DNA of 64,000 nt, taken from the NCBI RefSeq assembly GCF_001046635.1, contig NZ_KQ130453.1, forward strand, positions 315,001 to 379,000, in the 5' to 3' direction. The stretch comes from Novosphingobium barchaimii LL02. Lineage in GTDB: Bacteria; Pseudomonadota; Alphaproteobacteria; Sphingomonadales; Sphingomonadaceae. The position numbers and the translations under genes are program-made. Under the pieces are notes generated by a model. It was not told the origin of the DNA. It worked only from the letters and a program-made list of their open reading frames with translations, and ran no database searches. Position 1 is the stretch's first letter; each line of letters opens with the position of its first letter. Below, in pieces: positions 25,517 through 35,198 of this stretch.

Positions 25517-27826
25517 ATGCACAGTAAACCAGTCAAAATGGCGCTCATGTATGGTGCTGCGTCAGCTGTACTTTTGTTTTCGCAAGCGGCCCATGCGCAG
25601 TCGGCGATGCCGATGGCGGGCGCCGATGCCGCCACGGCCGCAGGTGACGGCGCCGTCTCCGCCGCCGAAGCGCAGGGCGAAATCGTCGTTACCGCGCAGC
25701 AGCGCGAACAGCGCCTTGTCGACGTGCCGGTGCCGGTCACCGCGCTGTCGGGGAAACTGCTCGAAACCTTCAAGATACAGGGCATGGGGGAGCTTTCGCT
25801 CTACACCCCAGGCCTGCTGGTGCAGGAACAGAGCGTCCAGCGTTCGGGCTTCAACCTGCGCGGCATCACTGCCGACGATTCCAGCCCGGTGTCCGAACCG
25901 ACCATCTCGGTCTTCGTCGACGGCATCGACAACAGCCGTCAGGGCGGCGCCATTTCCGAACTGCTCGACGTCGCCAACGTCCAGGTGATCCGCGGACCGC
26001 AGGGTACGCTGTTCGGACGCGGATCGGTGATCGGCGTGCTTTCAGTGGAAAGTCGCCGCCCCACCAATGATTTCTCCGCCTCGGTCAGCGCCGAAGTCGG
26101 CTCATACGACCTGTTCAACCTCACCGGCGTCGTCAACGCGCCGATCGTCGACGACAAGCTGGCGGTGCGCGCCGCGGTGCGCGTCAAGAAGCGCGACGGC
26201 ACCGTGCGCAACCTCGCCATTCCCGGCGGCCGGCTCAACAGCATCGATACGTTTTATGGCCGGGGCACGATCCGCTTCACGCCAACCGAGCGGATCACCT
26301 CGGATCTGATCTTCACCTATCAGGAGGATCACCCCGACGCGACACAGTTCAAGTCGATCGTACTGGTCCCCGAGGGAGGCGACACCAGCCCCTTCACCGC
26401 CGCCGCGCAGGACCGCCCGGACCAGGGCATCGACCGCACTGTATTCGGCGTGACCTGGGACAACCAGATCGAGTTGAGCGACAGCCTTGCCCTGCGCTCC
26501 TTCACCGGCTTCCGCCGCGTCAAGGCGGCCGAGCGCTGGGACGGCGACGGCACCGGTTACGCTTTCGTCATCGGTGACCAGAACACTTTGCAGAAGCAGT
26601 ACAGCGAGGAAGCGCGCCTTACCTGGACGCCTGATCCCAGCTTCACCTTGATCGCTGGTGGATCATGGTGGCACGAGAAGGTGGACGACACTATCGCGTT
26701 CGGCGTCAACGAGCAGTACCTGCTCGGCAGCTTCCCTTCGATCACCGCGCCGGACAAGCCGGTCGTCGCCGCGACCAGCTACATGGGCCTGCCGGTCACT
26801 TCGCTCAACTACAGCGGCATCACCCGGCTCAACGACCGGACCAGCCTGTCAGGCTACGTCAACGCCTCGAAGACCTTCTTCGACCGGCTGACGCTGGATG
26901 TGGGCCTGCGCTACACCCATGACGACGCCGGCACGTCCGCCTCGGCCGCACAGAGGACCGTCGGCGGCGTCGCCGGCATCGTCCACCCGGCGGGCATCTT
27001 CGGCAACAGCGGCGGCAACGTCTCGTCCTACAACCAGACCTTCGGCTTCTGGACCCCGCGCGGCGCGCTGTCGTTCAAGATCACGCCCGATCTCAACGTC
27101 TACTTTGGCGTGGCGCGCGGCGTTCGTTCCGGCGTGGTCGATGCCTCGTTCGGCACCAAAGCGATCCAGCCGGTGGCGACCTGGAACATCGTGAAGCCGG
27201 AAAAGGTGATGAACTACGAAGGCGGCATCAAGGCCAAGATCGGCCGCATCAACGCCGACCTCACGCTCTACAAGTACGATTATACAAACCTGCAGGTACG
27301 CGACACGTCCACCGTACAGGGCATCATCAACAGCGCGGGCAAGGCCAGCGGCAAGGGCGTGGAGGCGTCAGTGCGAGGACCGGTGCTGCCCGGTCTCGAC
27401 CTGATCGCCAGCTATGCCTACAACGACAGCGGCTATACCTACTACGTAACAGCCGCGGGTGCCGACTATTCGGGCAACCAGTTCCGCCTCTCGCCGCACC
27501 ACAAGGCTTCGTTGGCGGTCAACTACGAGCATTCGGTTAGCGACAGCATGGTCGGCCATGTCCGCGTGACGCAGTTCTACCAGTCCAAGACCTTCTTCAA
27601 CGCCGACAACAAGCCCTACGAAACGCAGAAGGGCTATGCCGTGACCAACATAGGCGTGGGGCTGGGCGACGAGGCTGCGGGATGGAGCGTGGAAGGCTAC
27701 GTCAATAACCTGTTTGACAAGAACTTCCTGCTGGACCTCGGCAATACTGGAAAGTCCTTCGGGACACCCACCGCGATCCGGGGAGAGCCGCGCGTCGCCG
27801 GTGTGCGCTTCCAGCAGGATTTCTGA
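25517..27826 (+). CDS. TonB-dependent outer-membrane receptor
   Basis: A 769-residue receptor for active uptake across the outer membrane. Signal peptide residues 1-28 (ending FSQAAHAQ), TonB-box-like EIVVTAQQREQR at about 54-66, plug domain (LYTPGLLVQEQSVQRSGFNLRG; VIRGPQGTLFGRGSVIGVL) to about residue 190, then the 22-strand barrel ending in GVRFQQDF with the terminal Phe. The family resembles the iron complex/organic substrate receptors of sphingomonads. It ends 7 nt before the phospholipase C gene, so a shared transcript and substrate (phospholipid or its headgroup) are likely. The true substrate is unknown. Confidence 0.92.
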   Translation: MHSKPVKMALMYGAASAVLLFSQAAHAQSAMPMAGADAATAAGDGAVSAAEAQGEIVVTAQQREQRLVDVPVPVTALSGKLLETFKIQGMGELSLYTPGLLVQEQSVQRSGFNLRGITADDSSPVSEPTISVFVDGIDNSRQGGAISELLDVANVQVIRGPQGTLFGRGSVIGVLSVESRRPTNDFSASVSAEVGSYDLFNLTGVVNAPIVDDKLAVRAAVRVKKRDGTVRNLAIPGGRLNSIDTFYGRGTIRFTPTERITSDLIFTYQEDHPDATQFKSIVLVPEGGDTSPFTAAAQDRPDQGIDRTVFGVTWDNQIELSDSLALRSFTGFRRVKAAERWDGDGTGYAFVIGDQNTLQKQYSEEARLTWTPDPSFTLIAGGSWWHEKVDDTIAFGVNEQYLLGSFPSITAPDKPVVAATSYMGLPVTSLNYSGITRLNDRTSLSGYVNASKTFFDRLTLDVGLRYTHDDAGTSASAAQRTVGGVAGIVHPAGIFGNSGGNVSSYNQTFGFWTPRGALSFKITPDLNVYFGVARGVRSGVVDASFGTKAIQPVATWNIVKPEKVMNYEGGIKAKIGRINADLTLYKYDYTNLQVRDTSTVQGIINSAGKASGKGVEASVRGPVLPGLDLIASYAYNDSGYTYYVTAAGADYSGNQFRLSPHHKASLAVNYEHSVSDSMVGHVRVTQFYQSKTFFNADNKPYETQKGYAVTNIGVGLGDEAAGWSVEGYVNNLFDKNFLLDLGNTGKSFGTPTAIRGEPRVAGVRFQQDF

Positions 27827-27833
27827 GGCCGTC

Positions 27834-29924
27834 ATGACCCACACCCCCAACCGCCGCCGCTTCCTTCAGGGCGCCGGGATCGCCGTGGCCGGATCGATGC
27901 TGCCCCCCAGCATCGCCCGCGCCCTGTCGATCCCCGCCGACCGCCGCACCGGCACGATCATGGATGTCCAGCACGTTGTCATCCTGATGCAGGAGAACCG
28001 CTCGTTCGACCACTATTACGGGTCGATGCGCGGGGTCCAGGGCTTTGCCGATCCGCACCCCGTGCCGCTACCTGCCAAGGAAGCCAGCGCCGAGCCGGGC
28101 AAGCGCCTGGTATGGGACCAGCGCGACAAGGAGGAGCGGTCGATCCCGCCCTTCCACCTGGATTCGCGCACTACTGCCGCGCTCAAGGTGCCGGACCTTC
28201 CGCATAGCTGGAAGGACGCCACCGGCGCGTCGCGCGGGGGGCGCTGGGACGACTGGATCGCCTGGAAGACTCCGCTGACGATGGGCCACTATCGGCGCGG
28301 TGACATTCCGTTCCAGTACGCGCTGGCAGAGGCGTTCACCATCTGCGACGCATATCACTGCTCGGTCCACGGCCAGACCAACCCCAATCGCCTGTTCGTG
28401 TGGGCCGGCGGCAACGACCCGAAGGGCAAGGGCGGCGGCCCGGTGACGGAGAATACCTCCGGCGTGGCGATGGACTACAAGGCCGTCGTCACCCCGGAGT
28501 TGAAAATGCAGGCCGAACGCTACAAGATCGACCTCACCAATTATGGCAAAGGCCCGCGCTACACCTACACAACGTATCCCGAAAGGCTGGAGAAGGCCGG
28601 GATCAGTTGGAAGGTGTACCAGGACCCGAAGGACAACTTCTGGGGCCTGACCAACCCGGCGGTGGCTTTCAAGGCCTACAATGATGCCAGGCCCGGCGAG
28701 CCGCTGCACGACAAGGCAATGGCCCGCGCAACGATCGAGGACCTCAAGGCCGACGCGCTGGCAGGCCGCCTGCCGCAGGTGATCTGGATCGCCTCGCCGC
28801 AAAGCGCCAGCGAGCACCCCGGAGGCTCCAGCCCGGTCGAAGGCGCGGACTTCACGGCTCGCGTGCTCGATGCGCTGACTGCCGATCCCAAGGTCTGGGC
28901 GCGCACCGTGCTGTTCCTCAACTTCGACGAGAACGACGGCTTCTTCGACCACGTCACCCCGCCGGCGCCCCCGGCGCTCAATCCCGACGGTAGCCGCTCG
29001 GGTGCATCGACGGTGGACTTCGCCGACGACATCCACAGCGACGGCCTGGCCTACGGGCTGAGCGTGCGCGTGCCGATGACGGTTGTATCGCCGTGGAGCA
29101 CCGGCGGCTGGGTCAACTCGCAGGTGTTCGACCATACCTCGGTTATCCGCTTTCTCGAAAAGCGGTTCGGGGTGATGGAGCCTAATATCACTCCTTGGCG
29201 CCGTGCAGTATGCGGGGACCTGACTTCGGCCTTCGACTTCTCCAAGCCGGTTGCCGGTAAGCCCGTCCTGCCCGACACCAGCGATGCGATCGTCCGGGTG
29301 GAAGCGGCGCTGCGACTGCCCCAGCCAATGCCTCCCGCTCTAGGTCAGGCACTCTATCAGGAGGGGGGCACCAGACGCTCGCGCGCCTTGCCTTACGCCC
29401 CCTTCATCGAGGAAGTGCCGTCGACTTCCGGGATGGAACTCAGATTCCGCAACGAAGGTACCGCGACGATCGTTTACCAGGTGCACGACCTCAAAGATCT
29501 GGACCTGCCGCCTCGGCACTACACCGTGGAACCGGGCAAGGAATTGCGCGGGGTGTGGCCCGGCGCCGAATACCATATGCAGGTCCGCGGGCCGAACGGC
29601 TGGTTTCGCGAACTGGCCGGCGACACGCGATCCGGTCTCGTCACCTCGTTCCGCCAGGTGCCAAAGGACGAGATCATGATCCTACACATCGAGAACGCGG
29701 GCGCTGAGCAGATTTCGCTCGAATGCCGTGACCTGTTGTCGAAGCAGTCTGACCGGCATGTCGTCGCCCCTCGTGATGCCAAGGTGGTTCGCGCCTCCTT
29801 TGCAGAGGATTCAGGCTATTGGTATGATCTTGAGGTGGTTGATCCAGCTGGTCGGTTCCTGCGCCGCCTGAGCGGGCGCATGGAAACTGCCCGAGACTCG
29901 ATTAGCCGGCCACGGGTTGTCTGA
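27834..29924 (+). CDS. Phosphocholine-specific-type phospholipase C, Tat-exported
   Basis: A 696-residue enzyme of the bacterial phospholipase C/acid-phosphatase superfamily, which cleaves phosphatidylcholine or sphingomyelin to diacylglycerol or ceramide and phosphocholine. A Tat signal (NRRRFLQGAGIAVAGS) precedes the mature protein. The catalytic region includes VILMQENRSFDHYYGSMRG near residue 45 and LFLNFDENDGFFDHVTPP near 360. Two C-terminal DUF756-like beta modules occupy about 540-690 (ELRFRNEGTATIVYQVHD; DAKVVRASFAEDSGYWYDLEV), as in Pseudomonas PlcN/PlcH. ATG at 27834 follows the receptor by 7 nt. Confidence 0.9.
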   Translation: MTHTPNRRRFLQGAGIAVAGSMLPPSIARALSIPADRRTGTIMDVQHVVILMQENRSFDHYYGSMRGVQGFADPHPVPLPAKEASAEPGKRLVWDQRDKEERSIPPFHLDSRTTAALKVPDLPHSWKDATGASRGGRWDDWIAWKTPLTMGHYRRGDIPFQYALAEAFTICDAYHCSVHGQTNPNRLFVWAGGNDPKGKGGGPVTENTSGVAMDYKAVVTPELKMQAERYKIDLTNYGKGPRYTYTTYPERLEKAGISWKVYQDPKDNFWGLTNPAVAFKAYNDARPGEPLHDKAMARATIEDLKADALAGRLPQVIWIASPQSASEHPGGSSPVEGADFTARVLDALTADPKVWARTVLFLNFDENDGFFDHVTPPAPPALNPDGSRSGASTVDFADDIHSDGLAYGLSVRVPMTVVSPWSTGGWVNSQVFDHTSVIRFLEKRFGVMEPNITPWRRAVCGDLTSAFDFSKPVAGKPVLPDTSDAIVRVEAALRLPQPMPPALGQALYQEGGTRRSRALPYAPFIEEVPSTSGMELRFRNEGTATIVYQVHDLKDLDLPPRHYTVEPGKELRGVWPGAEYHMQVRGPNGWFRELAGDTRSGLVTSFRQVPKDEIMILHIENAGAEQISLECRDLLSKQSDRHVVAPRDAKVVRASFAEDSGYWYDLEVVDPAGRFLRRLSGRMETARDSISRPRVV

Positions 29925-30140
29925 TCAAAAGACGAGGCGCGGGGCACAAGGGCCATTTCAGGCAGATCGCCCCCGCCCGGTCCATATGCCGTCGTCCGAA
30001 TGGAGACGGAGTCCATTTGTCGGGGCAAGGTTTTTCCCAGGCGGGTGACCTTGTACTGCACGCACGGAGCATTCCAATGGCGAAAGCCGGGTTACGCGAC
30101 CCGCCTTTACTGCAATTGCCTCGCGCAATCGCGAGCCAAT

Positions 30141-31130
30141 TCACGGAAAAGTCGTGCCTCGTTCCAAAAGGGTGAAGTCGACGCAGATGGCTTGACCTGA
30201 ACCGTCTGATGATGCGGCGTCCAGCCGCTCCACCGCGCATTCAGCCATCCGGCCCACGTTTTGGTCAATGGTCGTGAGGTTATATCCCGGCCATCGAGAG
30301 GCGGGGATGTTGTCGAAACCGACGATTTGAGCATCACCTGGGATTGTCAGCCCTCCTTCGAGACGGAACGCGTCGATCACTCCGATGGCGGTAAGGTCGT
30401 TCACGCAGAAGATACCGTCGGGACGAACCGCCGCCGCCAGCATCTCGCGCCCCGCTGCGAGGCCGCCGTCATGATCGAGGCTTCCCGGCAGACACAGGGC
30501 AGCCGGCAGCCCGGCATCCTCGACTGCCGCGCAGAAGCCTGCCTGGCGGGCCCGCGATGCTATGCTGTCGGCGCCGATATAGGCGAGGCGTGTGGCTCCG
30601 CGCGATATCATGAGGTCCGCCGCAGCCCGGCCAGCGCTGGTGTTGTCGATTTCCACGACATGGATGTAGTCGGTGATGATGCCGGAATTGAGCGTCACAA
30701 CCGGGATGCGGTGCGCCGAGATCGCATCAGCGGCCTCCTGCGAGAGGATCGACAGCGCGCTGACGACGCCATCGATCCGATAGCCGATGAGTTCGCCGAC
30801 CATTTCATCCAGGGCGCGGTCGTTTTCGGCCTGGACCAGCATGATGCGTTTGCCGGCGGTTTGGATAGCCCGTGAAAATGCCTCCAGCGTTGCGGCGTGG
30901 AAGGGGTTGTAGGCGCCGCCGATGACCACCGCGACGATGCCCGAACGCCCTTGCACCATCATGCGCGGCAGGAGATTGGGCTGGTAACCCAATCGCGCTG
31001 CGGCTTCCTTCACCTTGGCGTGCAAGGCGGCCGAAATGCTGGCGCCCGGGGTGAAGGCCCGGGACACGGCGGACTGCGACACACCGGCGAGCCTGGCGAC
31101 GTCATGCGAAGTGATCGGTCGGTCAGGCAT
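30141..31130 (-). CDS. LacI-family transcriptional regulator
   Basis: 329 residues. An N-terminal LacI HTH (SHDVARLAGVSQSAVSRAFT, then ISAALHAKVKEAAARLGYQPN) at about 5-55 is followed by a periplasmic-binding-like effector domain (GIVAVVIGGAYNPFHAATLEA; DGVVSALSILS; IFCVNDLTAIGVIDAFR; IVGFDNIPASRW). LacI proteins mostly sense sugars or sugar derivatives. It is encoded after the aldo/keto reductase gene, 196 nt away, so it may regulate the dehydrogenase/porin operon, or be its last gene. No matching operator was identified here. Confidence 0.9.
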   Translation of the reverse strand: MPDRPITSHDVARLAGVSQSAVSRAFTPGASISAALHAKVKEAAARLGYQPNLLPRMMVQGRSGIVAVVIGGAYNPFHAATLEAFSRAIQTAGKRIMLVQAENDRALDEMVGELIGYRIDGVVSALSILSQEAADAISAHRIPVVTLNSGIITDYIHVVEIDNTSAGRAAADLMISRGATRLAYIGADSIASRARQAGFCAAVEDAGLPAALCLPGSLDHDGGLAAGREMLAAAVRPDGIFCVNDLTAIGVIDAFRLEGGLTIPGDAQIVGFDNIPASRWPGYNLTTIDQNVGRMAECAVERLDAASSDGSGQAICVDFTLLERGTTFP

Positions 31131-31326
31131 TCGCGTCCTTATTTCCCGCTAGGCTTCAAGCCGGTGGCCGTATCGGCATCCGTGCCACTAGGAAAGGCGG
31201 TTTGCGCACGTCCCTTTCCCCATCAAGGCGGGCAAGGCGCGTCCTACTGGCCCAGCGTGACGTAAAGCGGTCCGGCCCCGGGATCGCGATCGTGGGCCGA
31301 AAGACCGGCTACGCAGCGCATTGCGG

Positions 31327-32388
31327 TCAGTCCAGATGCGGGGCTATCAGGGCGAGGTCGGCGGGCGAGAGCCGGTCGGAGGCGGTACTTTTCTGGTGCC
31401 AATAGGGATAGAGCAGCGGGGGCCGGCTTACCGTCTCCAGCTGGGCGATGTCGTCGGCGGTCAGCGTGATCTCCGCCGCTTTCAGGTTGTCTTCAAGCTG
31501 GGCGTCGGTGCGGGCACCGATTACCAGGCTCGAAATCGAGGGTCGGGTCAGCAGCCATGCCAGGGCAAGCTGCGCGGGCGTGGCATCGCCGCGCGTCTCG
31601 GAGATCCGCACCAGCGTTTCGATGATGTCGTAGAGCGCCTCGACGTCACGCACCGGCGGCTCGTCCCAGTTCGCCGCCTTGCGCGTTCCTTCCGGTTCGG
31701 GCTTGCCGCGGCGATACTTGCCCGAGAGCAATCCGCCCGCCAACGGCGACCAGACGACGGTGCCGACGCCTTGGTCCACGCCGATCGGCAGTAGTTCGTT
31801 TTCCGCCTCGCGCGCCTGGAGGGTGTAGTGGATTTGCTGGCCGACGGGCCGGATCAGCCCTTCGCGCTCCGCAGCGGCGATCATCTTCATGACGTGCCAG
31901 CCTGAGAAGTTCGACACGCCGACATAGCCGATCTTGCCGGCGCGGGTCAGGTCGTCGAACGCGGCGAGGGTTTCCTCGACCGGGGTGAGGCCGTCCCATT
32001 CGTGGCACCAGTACAGGTCGATATGATCGGTGCGCAGACGCTTGAGGCTGGCTTCGCAGGCGCGCACGATGTGGTGGCGCGACAGGCCGCGTTCGTTCGG
32101 GCCCTTGGTGCCAGTGGGAAAGCGGACTTTGGTGGCGAGGATCATCTTCTCGCGGCGGCCCCCGGCGAGCGCCTCACCGACGATCTCCTCGCACAGGCCG
32201 GCGGAGTAGATATCCGCCGTGTCGATGGAATTGACGCCGGCCTCCAGGCACATGTCGATCTGGCGGCGGGCACCGGCGACATCGGTATTGCCGGTCTTGG
32301 CGAATGCGCCCTGGCCGCCGAACGTCATGGTGCCCAGGGTCAGGGTCGAAATCTTCAGGCCGGAGCGGCCGAGCAGGCGATATTCCAT
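31327..32388 (-). CDS. Aldo/keto reductase
   Basis: A 353-residue NADPH-dependent oxidoreductase of the AKR superfamily (YajO/IolS-like). The TIM-barrel signature is present, with the catalytic tetrad: Asp and Tyr in SIDTADIYSAGLCEE, Lys in LATKVRFPTG, and His in DLYWCHEWDG. NADPH-site sequence lies near TPAQLALAWLLTRPSISS-LVIGARTDAQLEDNL. The ribosome site AAGGGA precedes the ATG. Its 51-nt gap from the OprB gene puts it in the same operon as the periplasmic dehydrogenase, suggesting a cytoplasmic step on the imported oxidised sugar or polyol. Confidence 0.93.
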   Translation of the reverse strand: MEYRLLGRSGLKISTLTLGTMTFGGQGAFAKTGNTDVAGARRQIDMCLEAGVNSIDTADIYSAGLCEEIVGEALAGGRREKMILATKVRFPTGTKGPNERGLSRHHIVRACEASLKRLRTDHIDLYWCHEWDGLTPVEETLAAFDDLTRAGKIGYVGVSNFSGWHVMKMIAAAEREGLIRPVGQQIHYTLQAREAENELLPIGVDQGVGTVVWSPLAGGLLSGKYRRGKPEPEGTRKAANWDEPPVRDVEALYDIIETLVRISETRGDATPAQLALAWLLTRPSISSLVIGARTDAQLEDNLKAAEITLTADDIAQLETVSRPPLLYPYWHQKSTASDRLSPADLALIAPHLD

Positions 32389-32439
32389 GGTAGAATGTCC
32401 CTTCGTTGCTAGAGATCGTCGGGCGCGCCGCGCCGTGGC

Positions 32440-33774
32440 TTACAAGATCACCTGGAGATGGCCGACGAAGACGACGGCATCGGGCCGGCTTTCGTAGCCG
32501 CCGGGTCGTATGACATATTGCACCGCCGGGCGCACCAGCAGCCACGGCGCCACCTGCACGCCGTAGTTCAGCTCCCACAGTTCCTCGCTGGTCTGCGGCT
32601 CGTCGCCGTTCGCCGCCTGGTAGCGGGCCAGGCGCGAGTTGATGCGGGCCTTGGTCCAGCTCAGGCTGAGGATGTCGTCGGGACGGCTGGCCAGAATGCC
32701 GCGCCAGCTCGATCCCGCTTCGTAATAGGCCGGGATCAGGCCGGTATCTTTGTCTGCGATCGTGTAGACGCCGAATAGGGAGATGCCGCGCACGGTGCTT
32801 TCCTGAGGCTTCCAGATCTGTTGCGCCGCCTGGAAGATCGCGCCGGTGCGTCCCTTTTTGGTCTGGTCGGGGGCGCCCTGCAGCGCCGCGCGCGAGGTCT
32901 CGTAATAGCCGGTGACCTTGTAGGTTCCGGCATAGTCCGACGGCGTCTTGCCATGGACGTAGCCGACCTCGACCGGGAAGAACATGCCGCGCTCGCCGTC
33001 GAAATCGAAATCGAAGCCGTGCCCGGCCTGGTTCCTCAGAGTGTTGACGTCGAAGGCCGCGGCCTGGACGTACCAGCCACTAGGGTCGGACCACTTGATC
33101 CGTGCCCCCCATTGTCCGGTCGGGTCGTCGCGCCAGCCGCTGGAATAGACCGGGCCGAGCGGGTGGCCGCAGTTGCCGTTGTTCGTGAAGTTGCAGGTAT
33201 AAGGCAGCTTGCCGAAATCATTGCCCATCGGATAGAACCCGGCCTTCACCGCCAGCCGATCGTCGGCAAAGGTCTGTTCCCAGCTCAGTTCGTTGAAGCG
33301 CACGTTCTTGCCCTGGCCGGTGAACGCCTGGTTCTGGATATAGGCGCCGGTGCGCCGGCTGTTGGTGGCATCGCCCAAGCGGTCCGTCACCACGATCCGC
33401 ACGGTGCCGTGATCGACCCCGATGAGCTTGCCCATGTCGAGGTCCGCACCGATATTGATGCTGCTCACCACGTTGAGGCCGCTGCCCTTGTAGCCGCGCG
33501 TGTTGACCGCCGGTTCCACCACCCAGCGCCCGTTGAGGGTGACGCCATCGGCGGCCAGCTTTCTGCGCAGAGCCCAGTTGCGCAGCAATGGCTCCTGCTT
33601 CACGCTGTCCAGCGGGCCGCTCGCGGCGGCGGCGGGTTGCGCCATTGCAGCGCCATCGTCGCCGGCGTCGCTCGCGGCCGGGGGCGTTTGCGCGGTGGCA
33701 TTGACGGGTTGGGCCGATGCCAGGGCCGGCACGCTGGCGGCCAGCGCGGCCAGGATCAGGCTGGTGCGCTTCAT
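32440..33774 (-). CDS. Carbohydrate-selective porin, OprB family
   Basis: A 444-residue outer-membrane porin. The signal peptide (MKRTSLILAALAASVPALASA) is followed by an Ala/Pro-rich linker (about 23-55) and the OprB 16-strand barrel with repeated aromatic strands (WYVQAAAFDVN; VEVGYVHGKTPSDYAG; WLLVRPAVQYVIRPGG), ending VFVGHLQVIL. It passes glucose and other sugars into the periplasm. ATG overlaps the cytochrome stop (ATGA), so it is translationally coupled to the dehydrogenase. This supports a sugar or polyol as substrate. Confidence 0.92.
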   Translation of the reverse strand: MKRTSLILAALAASVPALASAQPVNATAQTPPAASDAGDDGAAMAQPAAAASGPLDSVKQEPLLRNWALRRKLAADGVTLNGRWVVEPAVNTRGYKGSGLNVVSSINIGADLDMGKLIGVDHGTVRIVVTDRLGDATNSRRTGAYIQNQAFTGQGKNVRFNELSWEQTFADDRLAVKAGFYPMGNDFGKLPYTCNFTNNGNCGHPLGPVYSSGWRDDPTGQWGARIKWSDPSGWYVQAAAFDVNTLRNQAGHGFDFDFDGERGMFFPVEVGYVHGKTPSDYAGTYKVTGYYETSRAALQGAPDQTKKGRTGAIFQAAQQIWKPQESTVRGISLFGVYTIADKDTGLIPAYYEAGSSWRGILASRPDDILSLSWTKARINSRLARYQAANGDEPQTSEELWELNYGVQVAPWLLVRPAVQYVIRPGGYESRPDAVVFVGHLQVIL

Positions 33775-35198
33775 GCCAGGGTTGCCTTTGCATGGCGAAG
33801 ACCGCCGCGCCGCAGCCGCCAGGCGACAATGCCGATGAGGATCAGGGCGAGCAACACCATGCCGGTGCGGGCCATCAGCAGGAGGATCGACAGCGAACTT
33901 TGCGAACGGGCGATCTCGACCTGCTTCTCGCTGATGGCGTCGCCGGGGCCGAACGTCTGGCGAAGAAACGTCCCGAGTTCGGCGATCTGCAGGTTGCTGA
34001 GAGGCTGAACGAACGAGTTTTCCCCGAAGCCGGGCATCAGCACATGACGGTCGCCGACGGTGCGATCGACCCCGTGCAGGATCACCGCGATCAGGTTGTT
34101 GGTACGCGAGGCGCCGACCGTACTGTTGTGGTGGAGCGAGGGGATCGCGCCATCGGGTGAACCGTCACCGTCGCGGCCGTGGCAGGCGGCGCACAGGCCG
34201 CTGTAAAGGCGGGCGCCTGCCATGGCGGGCTGTGTGCCGCCCCGGATCGCCGCCTCGAAAGTGCCGGACTTGCCGTAGCTGTAGGCAGGCTGCTTGTCGC
34301 CCTCGTCGCGCACGGCGGGAACAGTGGCGATGTAGGCGGCCATGGCATCGATGTCGGATCGCGTCAGTTTCGAGAAGCTGTGGGTCACGGCCTCGGCCAT
34401 GTCGCCTGCGGCCTGCGCCTTGCCTGCAACGTGTCCGGTGGCCAGGTACTGGGCGATTTCAGCTTGCGACCAGCCGCCGATGCCGCTGATCTTGTCCGAC
34501 GTGATGTTGGGCGCATACCACGCGCCGAGCGGACCGCCGGCAAGCGCGGAGCCTGTCTTTTCCTCCATCAGGAAGCCGCGCGGACTATGGCAGGTCGAGC
34601 AGTGCCCCAGCGTTTCGGCAAGATACCTGCCTCGGTTCCACTTCGCGTCGTGGCCCGGATCGACTTTCACCCGCTCGTCCTTGAGGAACAGGGCGTTCCA
34701 GGCCCGCATCGAGGTGCGGATGTTGAACGGGAAGGGCAGGCTGGTGGCCGGCGCCGTGCGATCAACCGGACGCACGCCCTTCATGAAGTAGGCATAGAGA
34801 GCGTGGACGTCCGTGTCGCTCAGTCCGGCATAGGAGGTGTAAGGCATGGCCGGGTACAGGGGCGCGCCGTCGCGCCGGATGCCCTGGCGCAGGGCGCGGG
34901 CGAACTCGGCTTCGGAATAGGCGCCGATGCCGTGGGTGCGCGAAGGCGTGATATTGGTGGAATAGATGCTGCCCAGCGGCGATACGATGGGATAGCCGCC
35001 GGCCATCTCGGCGCCTTCCCTGCCTGGCGCCGATGCGGGGGCATTGTGGCAGGCGGCGCAGTCGCCGGCGGTGGCGACATAGCGTCCGCGCTCGATTTCC
35101 GCTGCGGTGAAGCGGGACTGCGCGGTAGGCTGCGCCTGCGCCGCCAGCGGCGCGGCAAGCGAAAGCAGTGCGGCTGAAAGGATCGCGAGGGCTCTCAT
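33771..35198 (-). CDS. Membrane-bound triheme cytochrome c subunit of GMC dehydrogenase
   Basis: A 475-residue periplasmic cytochrome that passes electrons from the flavoprotein to ubiquinone. It has a signal peptide (ILSAALLSLAAPLAAQAQ), three CxxCH heme sites (CAACH near residue 45, CSTCH near 195, CAACH near 335) with later Met ligands, and a C-terminal membrane helix (about 440-465, ILLLMARTGMVLLALILIG). This is the architecture of the gluconate 2-dehydrogenase/sorbitol dehydrogenase/alcohol dehydrogenase cytochrome subunits. ATG at 35198 overlaps the stop of the GMC gene; a further upstream start is rejected. Confidence 0.94.
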   Translation of the reverse strand: MRALAILSAALLSLAAPLAAQAQPTAQSRFTAAEIERGRYVATAGDCAACHNAPASAPGREGAEMAGGYPIVSPLGSIYSTNITPSRTHGIGAYSEAEFARALRQGIRRDGAPLYPAMPYTSYAGLSDTDVHALYAYFMKGVRPVDRTAPATSLPFPFNIRTSMRAWNALFLKDERVKVDPGHDAKWNRGRYLAETLGHCSTCHSPRGFLMEEKTGSALAGGPLGAWYAPNITSDKISGIGGWSQAEIAQYLATGHVAGKAQAAGDMAEAVTHSFSKLTRSDIDAMAAYIATVPAVRDEGDKQPAYSYGKSGTFEAAIRGGTQPAMAGARLYSGLCAACHGRDGDGSPDGAIPSLHHNSTVGASRTNNLIAVILHGVDRTVGDRHVLMPGFGENSFVQPLSNLQIAELGTFLRQTFGPGDAISEKQVEIARSQSSLSILLLMARTGMVLLALILIGIVAWRLRRGGLRHAKATLA

